A DNA stretch of 64,000 bases, taken from assembly GCF_016595435.1 (NCBI RefSeq), contig NZ_JAENIJ010000016.1:34828-98827 (forward strand), written 5' to 3'. This document shows positions 8,494 through 17,111 of this stretch, one piece after another. Under the pieces are notes generated by a model. That model made no database searches, was not told the origin of the DNA, and worked only from the letters and a program-made list of their open reading frames with translations. The stretch's first letter is position 1; each line of letters starts with the position of its first letter. The stretch comes from Luteolibacter pohnpeiensis (lineage in GTDB: Bacteria > Verrucomicrobiota > Verrucomicrobiia > Verrucomicrobiales > Akkermansiaceae). Made by a program: the position numbers and the translations under genes.

Positions 8494-9606
8494 TTAGCGA
8501 CCGCCGCTCGGGCTGTCTCCGGATGCATCACCCAGGTGAGACATTTCAGGGGGAAGGAACTTTTTGAAGCGGCTCTTATCGATCGCCTTCATGTAAGCTT
8601 CTTCAGCGGAAATCATGCCTTCACGGAGCTTCGACCAGATGGATTCGTCCATGAACTGCATGCCATCGGCTTTACCACCGGTGATCACGTCATACAGCTT
8701 CTGGGTTGCACCCTCACGAATGATCGCAGCCACCGCAGGGGTCGCGAACATGATTTCGTGAACCGCAGTCCGGCCTGGCTTGTCGACTCGCTTGCAAAGC
8801 AACTGGGCGACCACGCCGCGAAGTGATGCCGCAAGCATGGTGCGGACCTGCGATTGTTGGTCGGCAGGGAACACGTCGATAATCCGGTCAACGGTTTTGC
8901 GGGCGTTGTTGGTGTGAAGCGTGCCGAACACGAGAAGACCGGTTTCAGCGGCCGTCAGCGCGAGCGAAATGGTTTCAAGGTCCCGCATCTCACCGACCAG
9001 TACGATGTCCGAATCCTCACGAAGTGCGGCCCGCAGACCATCGGCGAACGATGGGGTCTGAATCGGCACCTCGCGCTGGGTGATGATCGAGTTTTTGTTG
9101 CGGTGAACGAACTCGATCGGTTCTTCGACCGTGATGATGTGGCGGTTGAAATTGGTGTTGATGTAGTCCAACAGCGCCGCAAGAGTTGTGGACTTGCCGG
9201 AACCGGTCGGTCCGGTGACCAGCACGAGTCCGGAGCGCATGTGACCGAATTCCTTGACCACTTCGGGCACGCCGAGGCTTTCGAGCGAGGCGATTTCGGT
9301 AGGAATCAAACGGAAAACGGCACCAAGTCCGAACTGCTGCTTCAGGTAGTTGCAGCGGAAACGGGATGTCTCGTCCATTTCATAAGCGAAGTCGAGGTCG
9401 CCCGTTTTCAGATAGCGTTCGAATGCGGCCGGGTCACAGATTTCGGCAAGCAGTTCCTGAAAGGATGGACCGCCAAGGACTTCCTCACCAGGAATTGCGG
9501 TGACCGAGCCGTGCACACGGATCTTGGGTGGCTGTCCTTCGGACAAGTGAAGATCCGAACCCTTGTTTTCAATCAGATAGCGGAACAGTGAATCGATTTT
9601 GGCCAT
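8494..9606 (-). CDS. pilT: Type IV pilus retraction ATPase PilT family
   Basis: Hexameric AAA+-like ATPase of the GspE/PilT superfamily, which powers depolymerisation of type IV pili at the inner membrane. The 370-aa product has the PAS-like N-terminal domain, Walker A GPTGSGKST at 132-140, an Asp/His box around FGTLHTNNA, and Walker B-like VLVGEMRDLETI. It lies 51 nt downstream of a second PilT-like gene on the same strand, and a terminator follows. No pilus assembly genes are nearby. No Shine-Dalgarno sequence is evident upstream of the ATG. PilT and PilU paralogues are hard to separate by eye. Confidence 0.92.
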   Translation of the reverse strand: MAKIDSLFRYLIENKGSDLHLSEGQPPKIRVHGSVTAIPGEEVLGGPSFQELLAEICDPAAFERYLKTGDLDFAYEMDETSRFRCNYLKQQFGLGAVFRLIPTEIASLESLGVPEVVKEFGHMRSGLVLVTGPTGSGKSTTLAALLDYINTNFNRHIITVEEPIEFVHRNKNSIITQREVPIQTPSFADGLRAALREDSDIVLVGEMRDLETISLALTAAETGLLVFGTLHTNNARKTVDRIIDVFPADQQSQVRTMLAASLRGVVAQLLCKRVDKPGRTAVHEIMFATPAVAAIIREGATQKLYDVITGGKADGMQFMDESIWSKLREGMISAEEAYMKAIDKSRFKKFLPPEMSHLGDASGDSPSGGR

Positions 9607-9657
9607 GTTAAGGGAATTAAAATGATGTGAGTGGGTTTCAGTTGATTGCTACCTGGA

Positions 9658-10740
9658 TCAGGACTGGAGGTAGGAGCGCATTTGATTCTTATCCTCAGCC
9701 CGATAGAGTGCGTCCTCTCGGGAAATGATGCCTTGGGAGCAGAGCCGGCGAAGCGATTCGTCCATGGTGATCATGCCGACGTTCTTACCGGTCTGCATGA
9801 CGCCGGGGATCATGAAGGTTTTGCCTTCGCGAATACAGTTAGCGACCGCCGCGGTGTTGACCAAAAGCTCAAGCGCGAGAACCCGTCCGCTGCCGTCCAT
9901 GCGGGGAACCAGTTGCTGGGAAAGAATGCCGCGGAGAGATTCCGAAACCATGATGCGGATTTGGTCCCGCTGGTCGGTTGGGAAAACGTCGAGCACCCGG
10001 TCGAGCGTCCGTGGGGCATTTCCGGTGTGCAGGGTGCCGAGCACCAAGTGGCCCGTTTCTGCAGCGGTAAGAGCGAGCTGGATGGTTTCCAAGTCACGCA
10101 TTTCACCGACCATGATCACGTCCGGATCTTCCCGAAGGGCACCGCGCAGCGCTTTGGAGAACGACTCGGTGTGTGTGCGAACTTCCCGTTGGTTCACTTG
10201 GCAGCCTTTGGACTCGAACACATACTCGATCGGATCCTCCAGAGTGAGGATGTGATCCTCGCGGTCGCGGTTGATGAAATCGACCAGCGCGGCAAGGGTC
10301 GTGGATTTACCCGAACCGACGGCACCGGTCACCAGGATCAAACCGTTTTGATAGCGAGTCAGCGGCAGAATGCTGTCAAGTGGGAGACCGATGTCCTCGA
10401 TCGAACGGATCGTGGTATCAATGATCCGGAACACCATGTCGTAGCCGAGGCGTTGCTTCACGACCGAAGCACGGAATCTGCCTTCCGAGTTCGCATAGGC
10501 GAAGTCGATATCTCCCTTGGTTTCGACGATGTTCCATTCTTCGTCGTTCAGGAAGGAGCGGGCAAGGCGTTCGGTTTGCTCTGGGGTAAGCGGAGGATGA
10601 TCCGGCCAAATCGGGGCAAGCTGCCCAAACCTGCGCCATGCCGGAGGATAGGCAGTGGGAAGGTGCAGATCGGAGCAGTTGTACTCGCGGCCTAGCTGAA
10701 GATATTGGTCAACGTGATCAAGAACCTGGTGTTCGGACAT
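9658..10740 (-). CDS. Second PilT/PilU-type ATPase
   Basis: A 360-aa paralogue of the downstream PilT. Walker A is GAVGSGKST at 139-147, with VMVGEMRDLETI and LGTLHTGNA downstream. Compared with its neighbour, the N-terminal domain is less conserved and contains a cysteine (NCSDLHLP) where PilT has GSDLHLSEG. Paired PilT-like ATPases often act together as main and accessory retraction motors (PilT and PilU), which is the likely arrangement here, but I cannot assign PilU by motif alone. The small yqjK-like gene ends 12 nt upstream, so all five minus-strand genes from 12084 to 8494 may be co-transcribed. Confidence 0.88.
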   Translation of the reverse strand: MSEHQVLDHVDQYLQLGREYNCSDLHLPTAYPPAWRRFGQLAPIWPDHPPLTPEQTERLARSFLNDEEWNIVETKGDIDFAYANSEGRFRASVVKQRLGYDMVFRIIDTTIRSIEDIGLPLDSILPLTRYQNGLILVTGAVGSGKSTTLAALVDFINRDREDHILTLEDPIEYVFESKGCQVNQREVRTHTESFSKALRGALREDPDVIMVGEMRDLETIQLALTAAETGHLVLGTLHTGNAPRTLDRVLDVFPTDQRDQIRIMVSESLRGILSQQLVPRMDGSGRVLALELLVNTAAVANCIREGKTFMIPGVMQTGKNVGMITMDESLRRLCSQGIISREDALYRAEDKNQMRSYLQS

Positions 10741-10752
10741 GGATTGGAGGTT

Positions 10753-11172
10753 TTATTGGGTCGGGGTATTGGTACGAAGATTCTTCGAACGGGGATAGGG
10801 AGCGCTGTAAGTTTCGATCTTGGTGGCTAGAAATTGCTTAAAGTGGCCTGTCAGCCACATTTTGAGAAGGGGACGCCCAGCTGTGAATAGCAGGGTGATC
10901 AGAATGCCGAGAAGCCCCTTTTTGGCGGGTTCTTCGATCAGAGGCTCCTTGTGGTGTTTGCTGCGTTTCGCTTTACGGCGGAAAATCGCCGTGGTCAGGA
11001 ATCCTGTGACCAATGAACCACCCAGCCAGGCGGTGGGATTTTTGGCGACTGCATTTCGCATCCGCGATGGCACATCCAGTCGCTCGCGCAGCGACTGCAC
11101 CTCATCCCCAATCAACGAGCGAGCTTGCGCGCTGATTCGAATCAGTTGCTCGATGTCTTGTTGTTCTGACAT
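10753..11172 (-). CDS. Small membrane protein, possible YqjK-like partner
   Basis: About 139 aa from the ATG at 11172, or 143 from the in-frame ATG at 11184. A helical N-terminal segment (QDIEQLIRISAQARSLIG) precedes a glycine-rich hydrophobic stretch (WLGGSLVTGFLTTAIF), a Lys/Arg-rich hinge (RRKAKRSKHHK) and a second hydrophobic segment (GLLGILITLLF). The NPTAWLGGSL motif resembles the C-terminal NPTKSVLGAI anchor of the DUF883-like protein two genes upstream. Position after YqjD-like and YqjE-like genes suggests the yqjDEK arrangement known from E. coli; homology to YqjK itself is unproven. It overlaps the upstream gene by about 30 nt. Confidence 0.65.
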   Translation of the reverse strand: MSEQQDIEQLIRISAQARSLIGDEVQSLRERLDVPSRMRNAVAKNPTAWLGGSLVTGFLTTAIFRRKAKRSKHHKEPLIEEPAKKGLLGILITLLFTAGRPLLKMWLTGHFKQFLATKIETYSAPYPRSKNLRTNTPTQ

Positions 11173-11579
11173 TTTGCGATCCATTCACGGTCTTTTTTGA
11201 GCTCTGCCCGAGTGATCGGGAAGGCTTCTCCTCCAGCTTTTTTTGCACATGCCAGAAAGATGAATGCGATGATGAGATGAATTCCTCCCGCTGCAAGTGC
11301 AATCCAACACCAGTCAACATGGGTTTTGATGGCAATTGCCGAAACGGCGCCCGCCACAAACAAGATCCATGCCAAAAGAATCAGGATGGCTGCGGATGCT
11401 GCGAATATAACTCGTTTAATTCCAGATTCTGCCGCCTTTTTTCCCTCAATCTTCATAATGGTCAGCCTGGCGGCGACCAATGACAGGATGGCGGTTTTCC
11501 AATCCGTAGGAAAAGGGATGCCATCCGGAGAATTTTCCGGGGCATCAGGGCGGGGATCGGTTCCAGAGAGGTGTTTCAT
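11142..11579 (-). CDS. YqjE-like phage-holin-III-family membrane protein
   Basis: A 145-aa protein with two long hydrophobic helices (about 53-80 and 90-110) preceded by an amphipathic stretch (ILSLVAARLTIMKIEGKKAA) and followed by a charged tail. This layout matches the putative actinobacterial holin-X/YqjE family of inner-membrane proteins; despite the holin name it need not be phage-derived, and no phage gene is near. It sits between the DUF883-like gene and the third small gene, with its 3' end overlapping the latter. Function is unknown; the family is associated with envelope or stationary-phase physiology. Confidence 0.72.
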   Translation of the reverse strand: MKHLSGTDPRPDAPENSPDGIPFPTDWKTAILSLVAARLTIMKIEGKKAAESGIKRVIFAASAAILILLAWILFVAGAVSAIAIKTHVDWCWIALAAGGIHLIIAFIFLACAKKAGGEAFPITRAELKKDREWIAKCQNNKTSSN

Positions 11580-11643
11580 ATCGATACGGAAAGCCCGCCA
11601 CTTGCCCGAGAAAGTCAGATCAAGTGACGGGCCGAATGAACTA

Positions 11644-12084
11644 TCAGCGGCGTGCTACCAAGCCGATCAAAAATCCAATCCCAATCGCACCAAGGACGCT
11701 TTTGGTCGGATTTTGCCGGATGTAGTCTTCAGCAGTAACGTGAAACTCTTTGGCTTTTTCGCGAGTTTCGTGCCACTGCTCGTTTGCAGAGTCCTTAAAG
11801 TGAGTTGCTTTGGTGGTGGCCGCCTGTTTGATCGTTTCGGCTTTCTCGGAGGCGGTGACTTTGAGACGATTAGCCTTCTCCACGGCGACGTCTTTCAGCT
11901 GGTGAGCGGATTCGACCGCGCGCTCTTTCAAAATGGCAGCTTGGGCGCTGGCGGTGTGGGCAATGTCGCGAACCGATTCAGTGGCAGCGGATCGTAAATC
12001 TTTAGCTGCTTGGGTGGCAGAAGGTTCAGCACCGAATCCAGATTCGGGATCGAGGCCGTTTGCATTGGAAATTGAATCAATCAT
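11644..12084 (-). CDS. DUF883 (YqjD/ElaB-like) tail-anchored helical protein
   Basis: A 146-aa protein made mostly of heptad-rich Ala/Lys/Glu helix (about 25-120, LEA-like in composition), ending in the DUF883 anchor DYIRQNPTKSVLGAIGIGFL and a short basic tail (VARR). E. coli YqjD and ElaB have this organisation and associate with ribosomes and the inner membrane in stationary phase; a similar role here is inference. It is the first gene of the minus-strand run that leads through the YqjE-like and third small protein to the two PilT-like ATPases. The 113-nt gap upstream holds short hairpins but no clear terminator. Confidence 0.8.
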   Translation of the reverse strand: MIDSISNANGLDPESGFGAEPSATQAAKDLRSAATESVRDIAHTASAQAAILKERAVESAHQLKDVAVEKANRLKVTASEKAETIKQAATTKATHFKDSANEQWHETREKAKEFHVTAEDYIRQNPTKSVLGAIGIGFLIGLVARR

Positions 12085-12197
12085 CGGGGTATTTCGTTAA
12101 GTTTTCGGACGCTTACGAGAAGGCGGCGTCACTCGGCTGATAGGATGGCATCAGATATGCCTCCGCGCAAGGAGTGATGCGGTGGAGGCTGGTAAAG

Positions 12198-14672
12198 TTA
12201 CTCCGCCACCGGGATAGCTCTCGGTGGGGCCATCAGCACTTTTTCCTGGTTTTCTGAAGGGGCGGTAAACAATACGCTTTTCCACTCCGGCTTGCTCATC
12301 GGTCCGGTCCCATGAAACTGGAACAGACCGTAAAACGGCCGCAAGGGAAGGGTGATGAGCCCCAAGAAACCACGGGCATTCATGCGCATCATCACGTCCA
12401 GGTTCCGATCGCTGAGATCCAGTTGACCTTCACCGGTGATGGTGAGTGATGAATTGGCCGTTTGGAAATCCTTCGTCTTCAGGACTCCGTCTTCGATTTG
12501 GTAGGTGAGAAACGCATCCCGTTCGCCATCGTAACCCTTTTTCTTGTCACCCAGCACACCGTCGATGGTTGAAGCCAATGGCCCGAATAGAGGAACCGAA
12601 AATAGCTCAGTATGCTCCAACGCCAGCAATCCGTTACCGTTCAGCGTATGGATATTCTGGTTATCCATGGAAAACTCAACTCGACCCGTGAGCGATCCAT
12701 CGCCCTTTAATTTGAAGTCGTAGGTTTTTGCAATTTCTGCGAGCGAAAGATTCTTCCAGTGGAACTCGGCATCCAGGCGACCATTTTGCTGGCGCCTGAT
12801 GCTGCCATCCCCAGTTCCGTTCATGGCGCCAAAATTCAGGTTGGAAACGGTGACTACATCATCCCCGATTTTCACCCGGCCACTGGCTGGTGATAAGGTG
12901 ACATCCTTGCCCAATAGGCTGTATTGCGCCGGGTTCGATGTGCGAAAGTTCACGGTCAGTGTGTTCATGCTTTTATCCGCCAAGCCGATCACGCCTTTCG
13001 CTGACAATTCCGGTGGCCGGTGGAAGCGATAAACCTCCAACGTATCGGCGATTTTTGGGGCAAAAAGTCGAACCAACGGGGCGGCCCAAATCGTCCCAGA
13101 GATATTTTCAACGCCGATGCTTTTATCGGCGCCCACGTATCGAATTCTACCGATATCGACAGATCCACGGGTTGGGCCATCGAATGCTTTTCTCATCGGG
13201 TAGTCGGTGTAATCGAACACCGCGTGCCCATCGGTAAAGTCGAGTTCATGGTGGCTCAGCGCAAATTTGCAATTGGCTGATTCCATCGGCACGCCGTTGT
13301 AGAGAACTTTTGTGACGTTGCCGCGACCGCTAAATGCCCAGGCGGTTTTTTCCTTGAGATCAAATCCACCATCCAACTCAACGTTCACCGTGGATTCGTT
13401 GCGGGTGGTGAAATTATTTAAGACAATCTCCAGCGGTTTACCTTCGAAAAGTGGGAGATAGGTCTTGGGCAAAAGGCTGCTTTTTAAAGCCATTCGAACC
13501 TGTGGATACTGGACCAGGACCTTGCCGATCGCTTCCCCGTCCGGACGCACAAAATGCAAGTCGCGGAGGTATAGCTCATCCTTGCGCCAGGAGAATTCGC
13601 TTTCCACCAGGTCGAATGGAATGTCCTTCAGATTGATGTGGTCGCACCTCGCGTGACCCGTAAGTTGAACCTCCAACTTATTTTCATCATCCATGCTGAA
13701 CTCTCCCTCGGCTTCGAGGATTTGATCTCCATCTACCCTGACGTTTGGAATGGAAGGCAGGCTGAACCAGGCTTTCAGAAGTGCGGGAACCTCAATGGCT
13801 GAACTCATATCGAAGCGGCCAGTTTTGTTCTCCAGATCATAATCCGCATGCCCCTTGGCTTCACCACGAGGGTCTTTGATGCGGAGTGAAGACAGGGTCA
13901 GGATATTTTGCGAAAGGGTGATCTCAGCATCGACTTGATCGAGTGTGTGGAAGTTTTTTTCGACATCTTCCGCATGCAATTGAGCGCGCGCCTTTAGTGA
14001 TGACTGCTCGGAAAGATCGCCCTCAGCATAAATGGTTACCTCAGGCGGATCCGTTTCGCTGAATTTCCATTGTTCCAGGAATTCGATGATTTTGACCACC
14101 ATTTCACGGCGCGCACCTTCTTCCGCTTCATAGTCGGGATCCATGGGGACGGGTTTACGGCCAAGCAGTCGACCTGAGAAACGGAGCCGAATGCCGTCGA
14201 CTTCGCCCCTTGCTTCACGGATTTCCATGATCCTGCCACCGGGCATGGATATTTCGCCGCTGACATTGTTGATGTGCAGGGTTGCCGAAGTGGGGTCCTT
14301 GGGGTCGACCGGAAGATTGATATCCGCGTCCCTCATCTGGACTTTCGTCAGTTGGAATTTCCCCCTGGCGAGTTTGGTGCGATCCAAAGCCAAGGTGACC
14401 CGCTCAAAGCTGCTGAGTTCGTGCTTGTGGCTTTCTTCCGCAAAAATATGCACCTCGCTGGCCGTAATGCCGCGGAACGGGGTGTAGGTCAGTGAGCCGA
14501 TTTGCACATAGATGCCTTTTTTGGCCAACTCCGCCTCCATGGTTGCCCGCCAGGAATCCGGCAGTCCGGTGTGATTTGCCCACCATAGAACGACCGCTCC
14601 GGAGACGACCAAACAAACCACCAGCAGGAACACAGCTGAACGGAGGTTGTGGACGAAGTGGCGGTGTTTCAT
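12198..14672 (-). CDS. AsmA-like/TamB-superfamily envelope protein
   Basis: An 824-aa protein with one N-terminal membrane helix (about 13-31) and a very long periplasmic region rich in beta strands, with repeated segments of the type L-x-V-x-D-A-x-F and G-x-G-x-L-x-L. The C-terminal part (GEGQLDLSDRNLDVMMRMNA followed by PLRPFYGLFQFHGTGPMSKPEWK) is typical of AsmA-like C-terminal domains, now viewed as bridge-like lipid-transport proteins between membranes. It is isolated from clear partners: radC lies 86 nt upstream on the same strand. Exact subfamily (AsmA, YhdP, TamB) is not resolved. Confidence 0.82.
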   Translation of the reverse strand: MKHRHFVHNLRSAVFLLVVCLVVSGAVVLWWANHTGLPDSWRATMEAELAKKGIYVQIGSLTYTPFRGITASEVHIFAEESHKHELSSFERVTLALDRTKLARGKFQLTKVQMRDADINLPVDPKDPTSATLHINNVSGEISMPGGRIMEIREARGEVDGIRLRFSGRLLGRKPVPMDPDYEAEEGARREMVVKIIEFLEQWKFSETDPPEVTIYAEGDLSEQSSLKARAQLHAEDVEKNFHTLDQVDAEITLSQNILTLSSLRIKDPRGEAKGHADYDLENKTGRFDMSSAIEVPALLKAWFSLPSIPNVRVDGDQILEAEGEFSMDDENKLEVQLTGHARCDHINLKDIPFDLVESEFSWRKDELYLRDLHFVRPDGEAIGKVLVQYPQVRMALKSSLLPKTYLPLFEGKPLEIVLNNFTTRNESTVNVELDGGFDLKEKTAWAFSGRGNVTKVLYNGVPMESANCKFALSHHELDFTDGHAVFDYTDYPMRKAFDGPTRGSVDIGRIRYVGADKSIGVENISGTIWAAPLVRLFAPKIADTLEVYRFHRPPELSAKGVIGLADKSMNTLTVNFRTSNPAQYSLLGKDVTLSPASGRVKIGDDVVTVSNLNFGAMNGTGDGSIRRQQNGRLDAEFHWKNLSLAEIAKTYDFKLKGDGSLTGRVEFSMDNQNIHTLNGNGLLALEHTELFSVPLFGPLASTIDGVLGDKKKGYDGERDAFLTYQIEDGVLKTKDFQTANSSLTITGEGQLDLSDRNLDVMMRMNARGFLGLITLPLRPFYGLFQFHGTGPMSKPEWKSVLFTAPSENQEKVLMAPPRAIPVAE

Positions 14673-14758
14673 TTCTGACGGGCGATTCGCAAGCTAGCGG
14701 TTGATTCAGATCAGGGCAACCGGCGTTTAGCGTTTATCGGCACAGACAGTAAAATCCG

Positions 14759-15469
14759 TCAGGAGGATACAGGACAATCCATCAAACCCGCTTCACGAAA
14801 TGAAAAATACGGCAATCGCCCCGGAGTGGGTTTGCCGATGATGATGTGGTCGAAAAACCTCACTTGCATCAAATCCGCAGCCTTTACCAATCGCTCGGTA
14901 ACCACCTGATCGGAATGGCTCGGGCTTGGATCTCCCGAAGGATGATTGTGGATGAGAATGAAGCCGTAGGCCTCGCGCGTGATCACGGGGCGGAGAATTT
15001 CCCGAGGATGGGCATTGGTTTGATTCACCGTGCCAACGGAAACGGTCGTGGTCCCGATGTGGCGCAATCGGGTATCCACAACGGCAACCATCACTTGCTC
15101 ATGCGGAAGGTGAGCGAGCTGCGGGCCGAAAAAGCGATGAATCAGCGCGGGCTCATCCAGCACCACTTGATTGATCTGTTCCCGCGCAACCCGCGCACCC
15201 AACTCAAACGCCGCGGCGAGCTTGGAGGCTTTGGCCAAACCAAGACCCTTCTCCCGCGCCAACTCAGTGACTGGAAGTCCGCCAAGCGCGGCCATGGAGC
15301 CGTATTTCTGAATCAGATCCCGCCCGATCGCGATGGCGCTGCGTCCCTTGGTCCCGGTTGAAATGAACAACGCCATCAATTCGGCATTATCCAAAGCAGT
15401 CGGTCCGAGCTGAGCCAGCTTTTCACGCGGTCGCTCGGACGAGGGGAGATCCTGAATTCGATTGTTCAT
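14759..15469 (-). CDS. radC: RadC/YeeS-type JAB-domain protein
   Basis: A 236-aa protein with an N-terminal helix-hairpin-helix part (about 10-95) and a C-terminal JAB/MPN+ metalloprotease-like domain. The zinc motif HNHPSGDPSPSHSD is intact at 174-187, with the upstream glutamate in the LPHEQVMVAV strand. RadC was named a DNA repair protein, but a repair role has been questioned and its molecular function remains unsettled. Length and start are normal for the family. The aldo/keto reductase lies 45 nt upstream on the same strand. Confidence 0.92.
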   Translation of the reverse strand: MNNRIQDLPSSERPREKLAQLGPTALDNAELMALFISTGTKGRSAIAIGRDLIQKYGSMAALGGLPVTELAREKGLGLAKASKLAAAFELGARVAREQINQVVLDEPALIHRFFGPQLAHLPHEQVMVAVVDTRLRHIGTTTVSVGTVNQTNAHPREILRPVITREAYGFILIHNHPSGDPSPSHSDQVVTERLVKAADLMQVRFFDHIIIGKPTPGRLPYFSFREAGLMDCPVSS

Positions 15470-15514
15470 CTGAACGGTTTATGGAAAACCGCTCAGACGA
15501 TTGACAGCAAAAAA

Positions 15515-16549
15515 TCAAACGGGGAATGGATTTCTCTCCGAAAAGCCGAGTTGATGCCAATACGGATAGATCGGCGGCAATTTGCTGGCTTCATCCAGTT
15601 TCGCGACCTGCTCCGGAGTCAGGTTCCAGCCCACCGCTCCGAGGTTGGCCCGCAATTGTTCTTCGTTTCGTGCACCGATGACCAAAGTCGAAACCGACGG
15701 CCGTTGAAGCAGCCAATTCAGCGCGATCTGCGGCACGGTTTTGCCGGTTTCGGCGGCGATTTCATCGATCGCGTCGACGACTTTGTAGAGATACTCGTCG
15801 TCGACCTGCGGGCCGACATCCAGGTTGGTTTTATCACTGGAGCGGGTTCCTTCAGGTGCTGGCTGGCCACGGCGGATTTTGCCGGTGAGCTTTGCCCAAC
15901 CAAGTGGACTCCAGACGACCGCGCCAACTTTCTGATCGAGGCCGAGCGGCATCAGTTCCCATTCGTAATCGCGTCCAACCAACGAGTAATAAGCCTGGTG
16001 GGCGACGAAGCGGGCAAGGTTGTGTTTTTCGGCAAACGAAAGCGCTTTTTGCAGGTGCCAGCCGGAAAAGTTGGATGCGCCGATGTAGCGGATTTTTCCG
16101 GCGCGGATCAGATCATCCAGGGTGTTCATCACTTCCTCAACCGGTGTCTGGGCATCGTAACCGTGAAGTTGATAGAGATCGATATAGTCGGTTCCCAAGC
16201 GCTTCAGGCTGGCATCCACCGCGCGAATCAGCGCATGGCGGGAGGAGCCGACGTCATTTGGACCATCGCCGTTGCGGAAGGTGCCTTTGGTGGAAATGAG
16301 GACCTTGTCACGCCGACCGGCAATGGCTTTGCCTAGGATTTCCTCGGATCGACCTTCGGAGTAAATGTCCGCGCTGTCGAACATGGTGAGTCCGGCTTCC
16401 AAAGCGATGTCCACGAGCCGGGTTGCTTCTGGAACGCCGGTATTGCCCCAGGCTTTGAAAAGCTGATGATCGCCGCCGCCGAACGTGCCGGTGCCGAGTG
16501 TAAGAATGGGGACTTTGAGGCCGGAGCCTCCGAGTTGTCTGTATTCCAT
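15515..16549 (-). CDS. Aldo/keto reductase
   Basis: A 344-aa NAD(P)H-dependent oxidoreductase of the YajO/potassium-channel-beta-like AKR group. The catalytic tetrad is visible: Asp58 and Tyr63 in FDSADIYSEGR, Lys88 in ISTKGTF, His129 in YQLHGYD. The cofactor-phosphate segment VIGARNEEQLRANLGA lies near the C-terminus. The physiological substrate cannot be read from sequence. It is divergent from the DCC-family gene at 16645, leaving a promoter-sized gap of about 95 nt. Confidence 0.92.
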   Translation of the reverse strand: MEYRQLGGSGLKVPILTLGTGTFGGGDHQLFKAWGNTGVPEATRLVDIALEAGLTMFDSADIYSEGRSEEILGKAIAGRRDKVLISTKGTFRNGDGPNDVGSSRHALIRAVDASLKRLGTDYIDLYQLHGYDAQTPVEEVMNTLDDLIRAGKIRYIGASNFSGWHLQKALSFAEKHNLARFVAHQAYYSLVGRDYEWELMPLGLDQKVGAVVWSPLGWAKLTGKIRRGQPAPEGTRSSDKTNLDVGPQVDDEYLYKVVDAIDEIAAETGKTVPQIALNWLLQRPSVSTLVIGARNEEQLRANLGAVGWNLTPEQVAKLDEASKLPPIYPYWHQLGFSERNPFPV

Positions 16550-16644
16550 GATGTGAATCTTGTTCGAATTTCACCGAACTGTCGAATCGAAACCTCTCCG
16601 GTCAAATGAATTTGTTTCCACCGCATCGCGAGTTAACTTCAGAC

Positions 16645-17043
16645 ATGAGCTGGGTGGTGTTTTTCGATGGCGACTGTGCCTTTTGCTCTGCCTCAGTCCG
16701 GCGACTGGCAGCGATTGATTCCGCAGGCAAATTCGCCTTTGCTCCGCTGCAAGGAGAACTGGCCAAGCGTCAGGGCTTTCGCAAATTTTCCGATCTCGAA
16801 GCGGGGTCCATGGTGCTGTTGCGCGAATCCGATGGCCGGGTCTTCATGCGCAGTGACAGTCTGATCGAAATTGCTCGCGTGCTCGGTGGTTTTTGGCGAT
16901 ACCTGACCCTTTTGCGCCTGATTCCGCGTCGTTGGCGGGATAGGATTTATCGCCTGATCGCGCGCAATCGGCACCGTTTGGCATCGGGCCGGACCTTTTG
17001 TTCGATGCCTGATCCGGCAATTCTTCAGCGGTTGCGTGAGTAA
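16645..17043 (+). CDS. DCC-family thiol-disulfide oxidoreductase-like protein (DUF393)
   Basis: A 132-aa protein of the DUF393/DCC family, named for the motif near its start, here FFDGDCAFCSASVRRL with cysteines at 11 and 14. Family members are thioredoxin-like in predicted fold and of unknown substrate. The frame begins at 16606, but the ATG at 16645 puts the conserved motif at the N-terminus as in homologues. A C-terminal Arg-rich segment (RLIPRRWRDRIYRLIARNR) is typical of the family. hisS follows 68 nt downstream. Confidence 0.88.
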   Translation: MSWVVFFDGDCAFCSASVRRLAAIDSAGKFAFAPLQGELAKRQGFRKFSDLEAGSMVLLRESDGRVFMRSDSLIEIARVLGGFWRYLTLLRLIPRRWRDRIYRLIARNRHRLASGRTFCSMPDPAILQRLRE

Positions 17044-17111
17044 TCGGATGGATATCAGGAAGAATCACGTCTTGAAATGCCGGAAATGGCGTGCATTCTC
17101 GCCGCCCGCCC

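Noticed and set aside
8854..9591. 245-aa plus-strand frame opposite pilT
   Set aside because: Antisense shadow of pilT with no recognisable features.
9646..10695. 349-aa plus-strand frame opposite the second PilT gene
   Set aside because: Antisense shadow of a strongly supported ATPase gene; the peptide has low-complexity His/Arg/Asp content and no domain.
11142..11579. Phage origin suggested by the holin-III name
   Set aside because: No phage genes nearby and the family includes chromosomal YqjE-like proteins.
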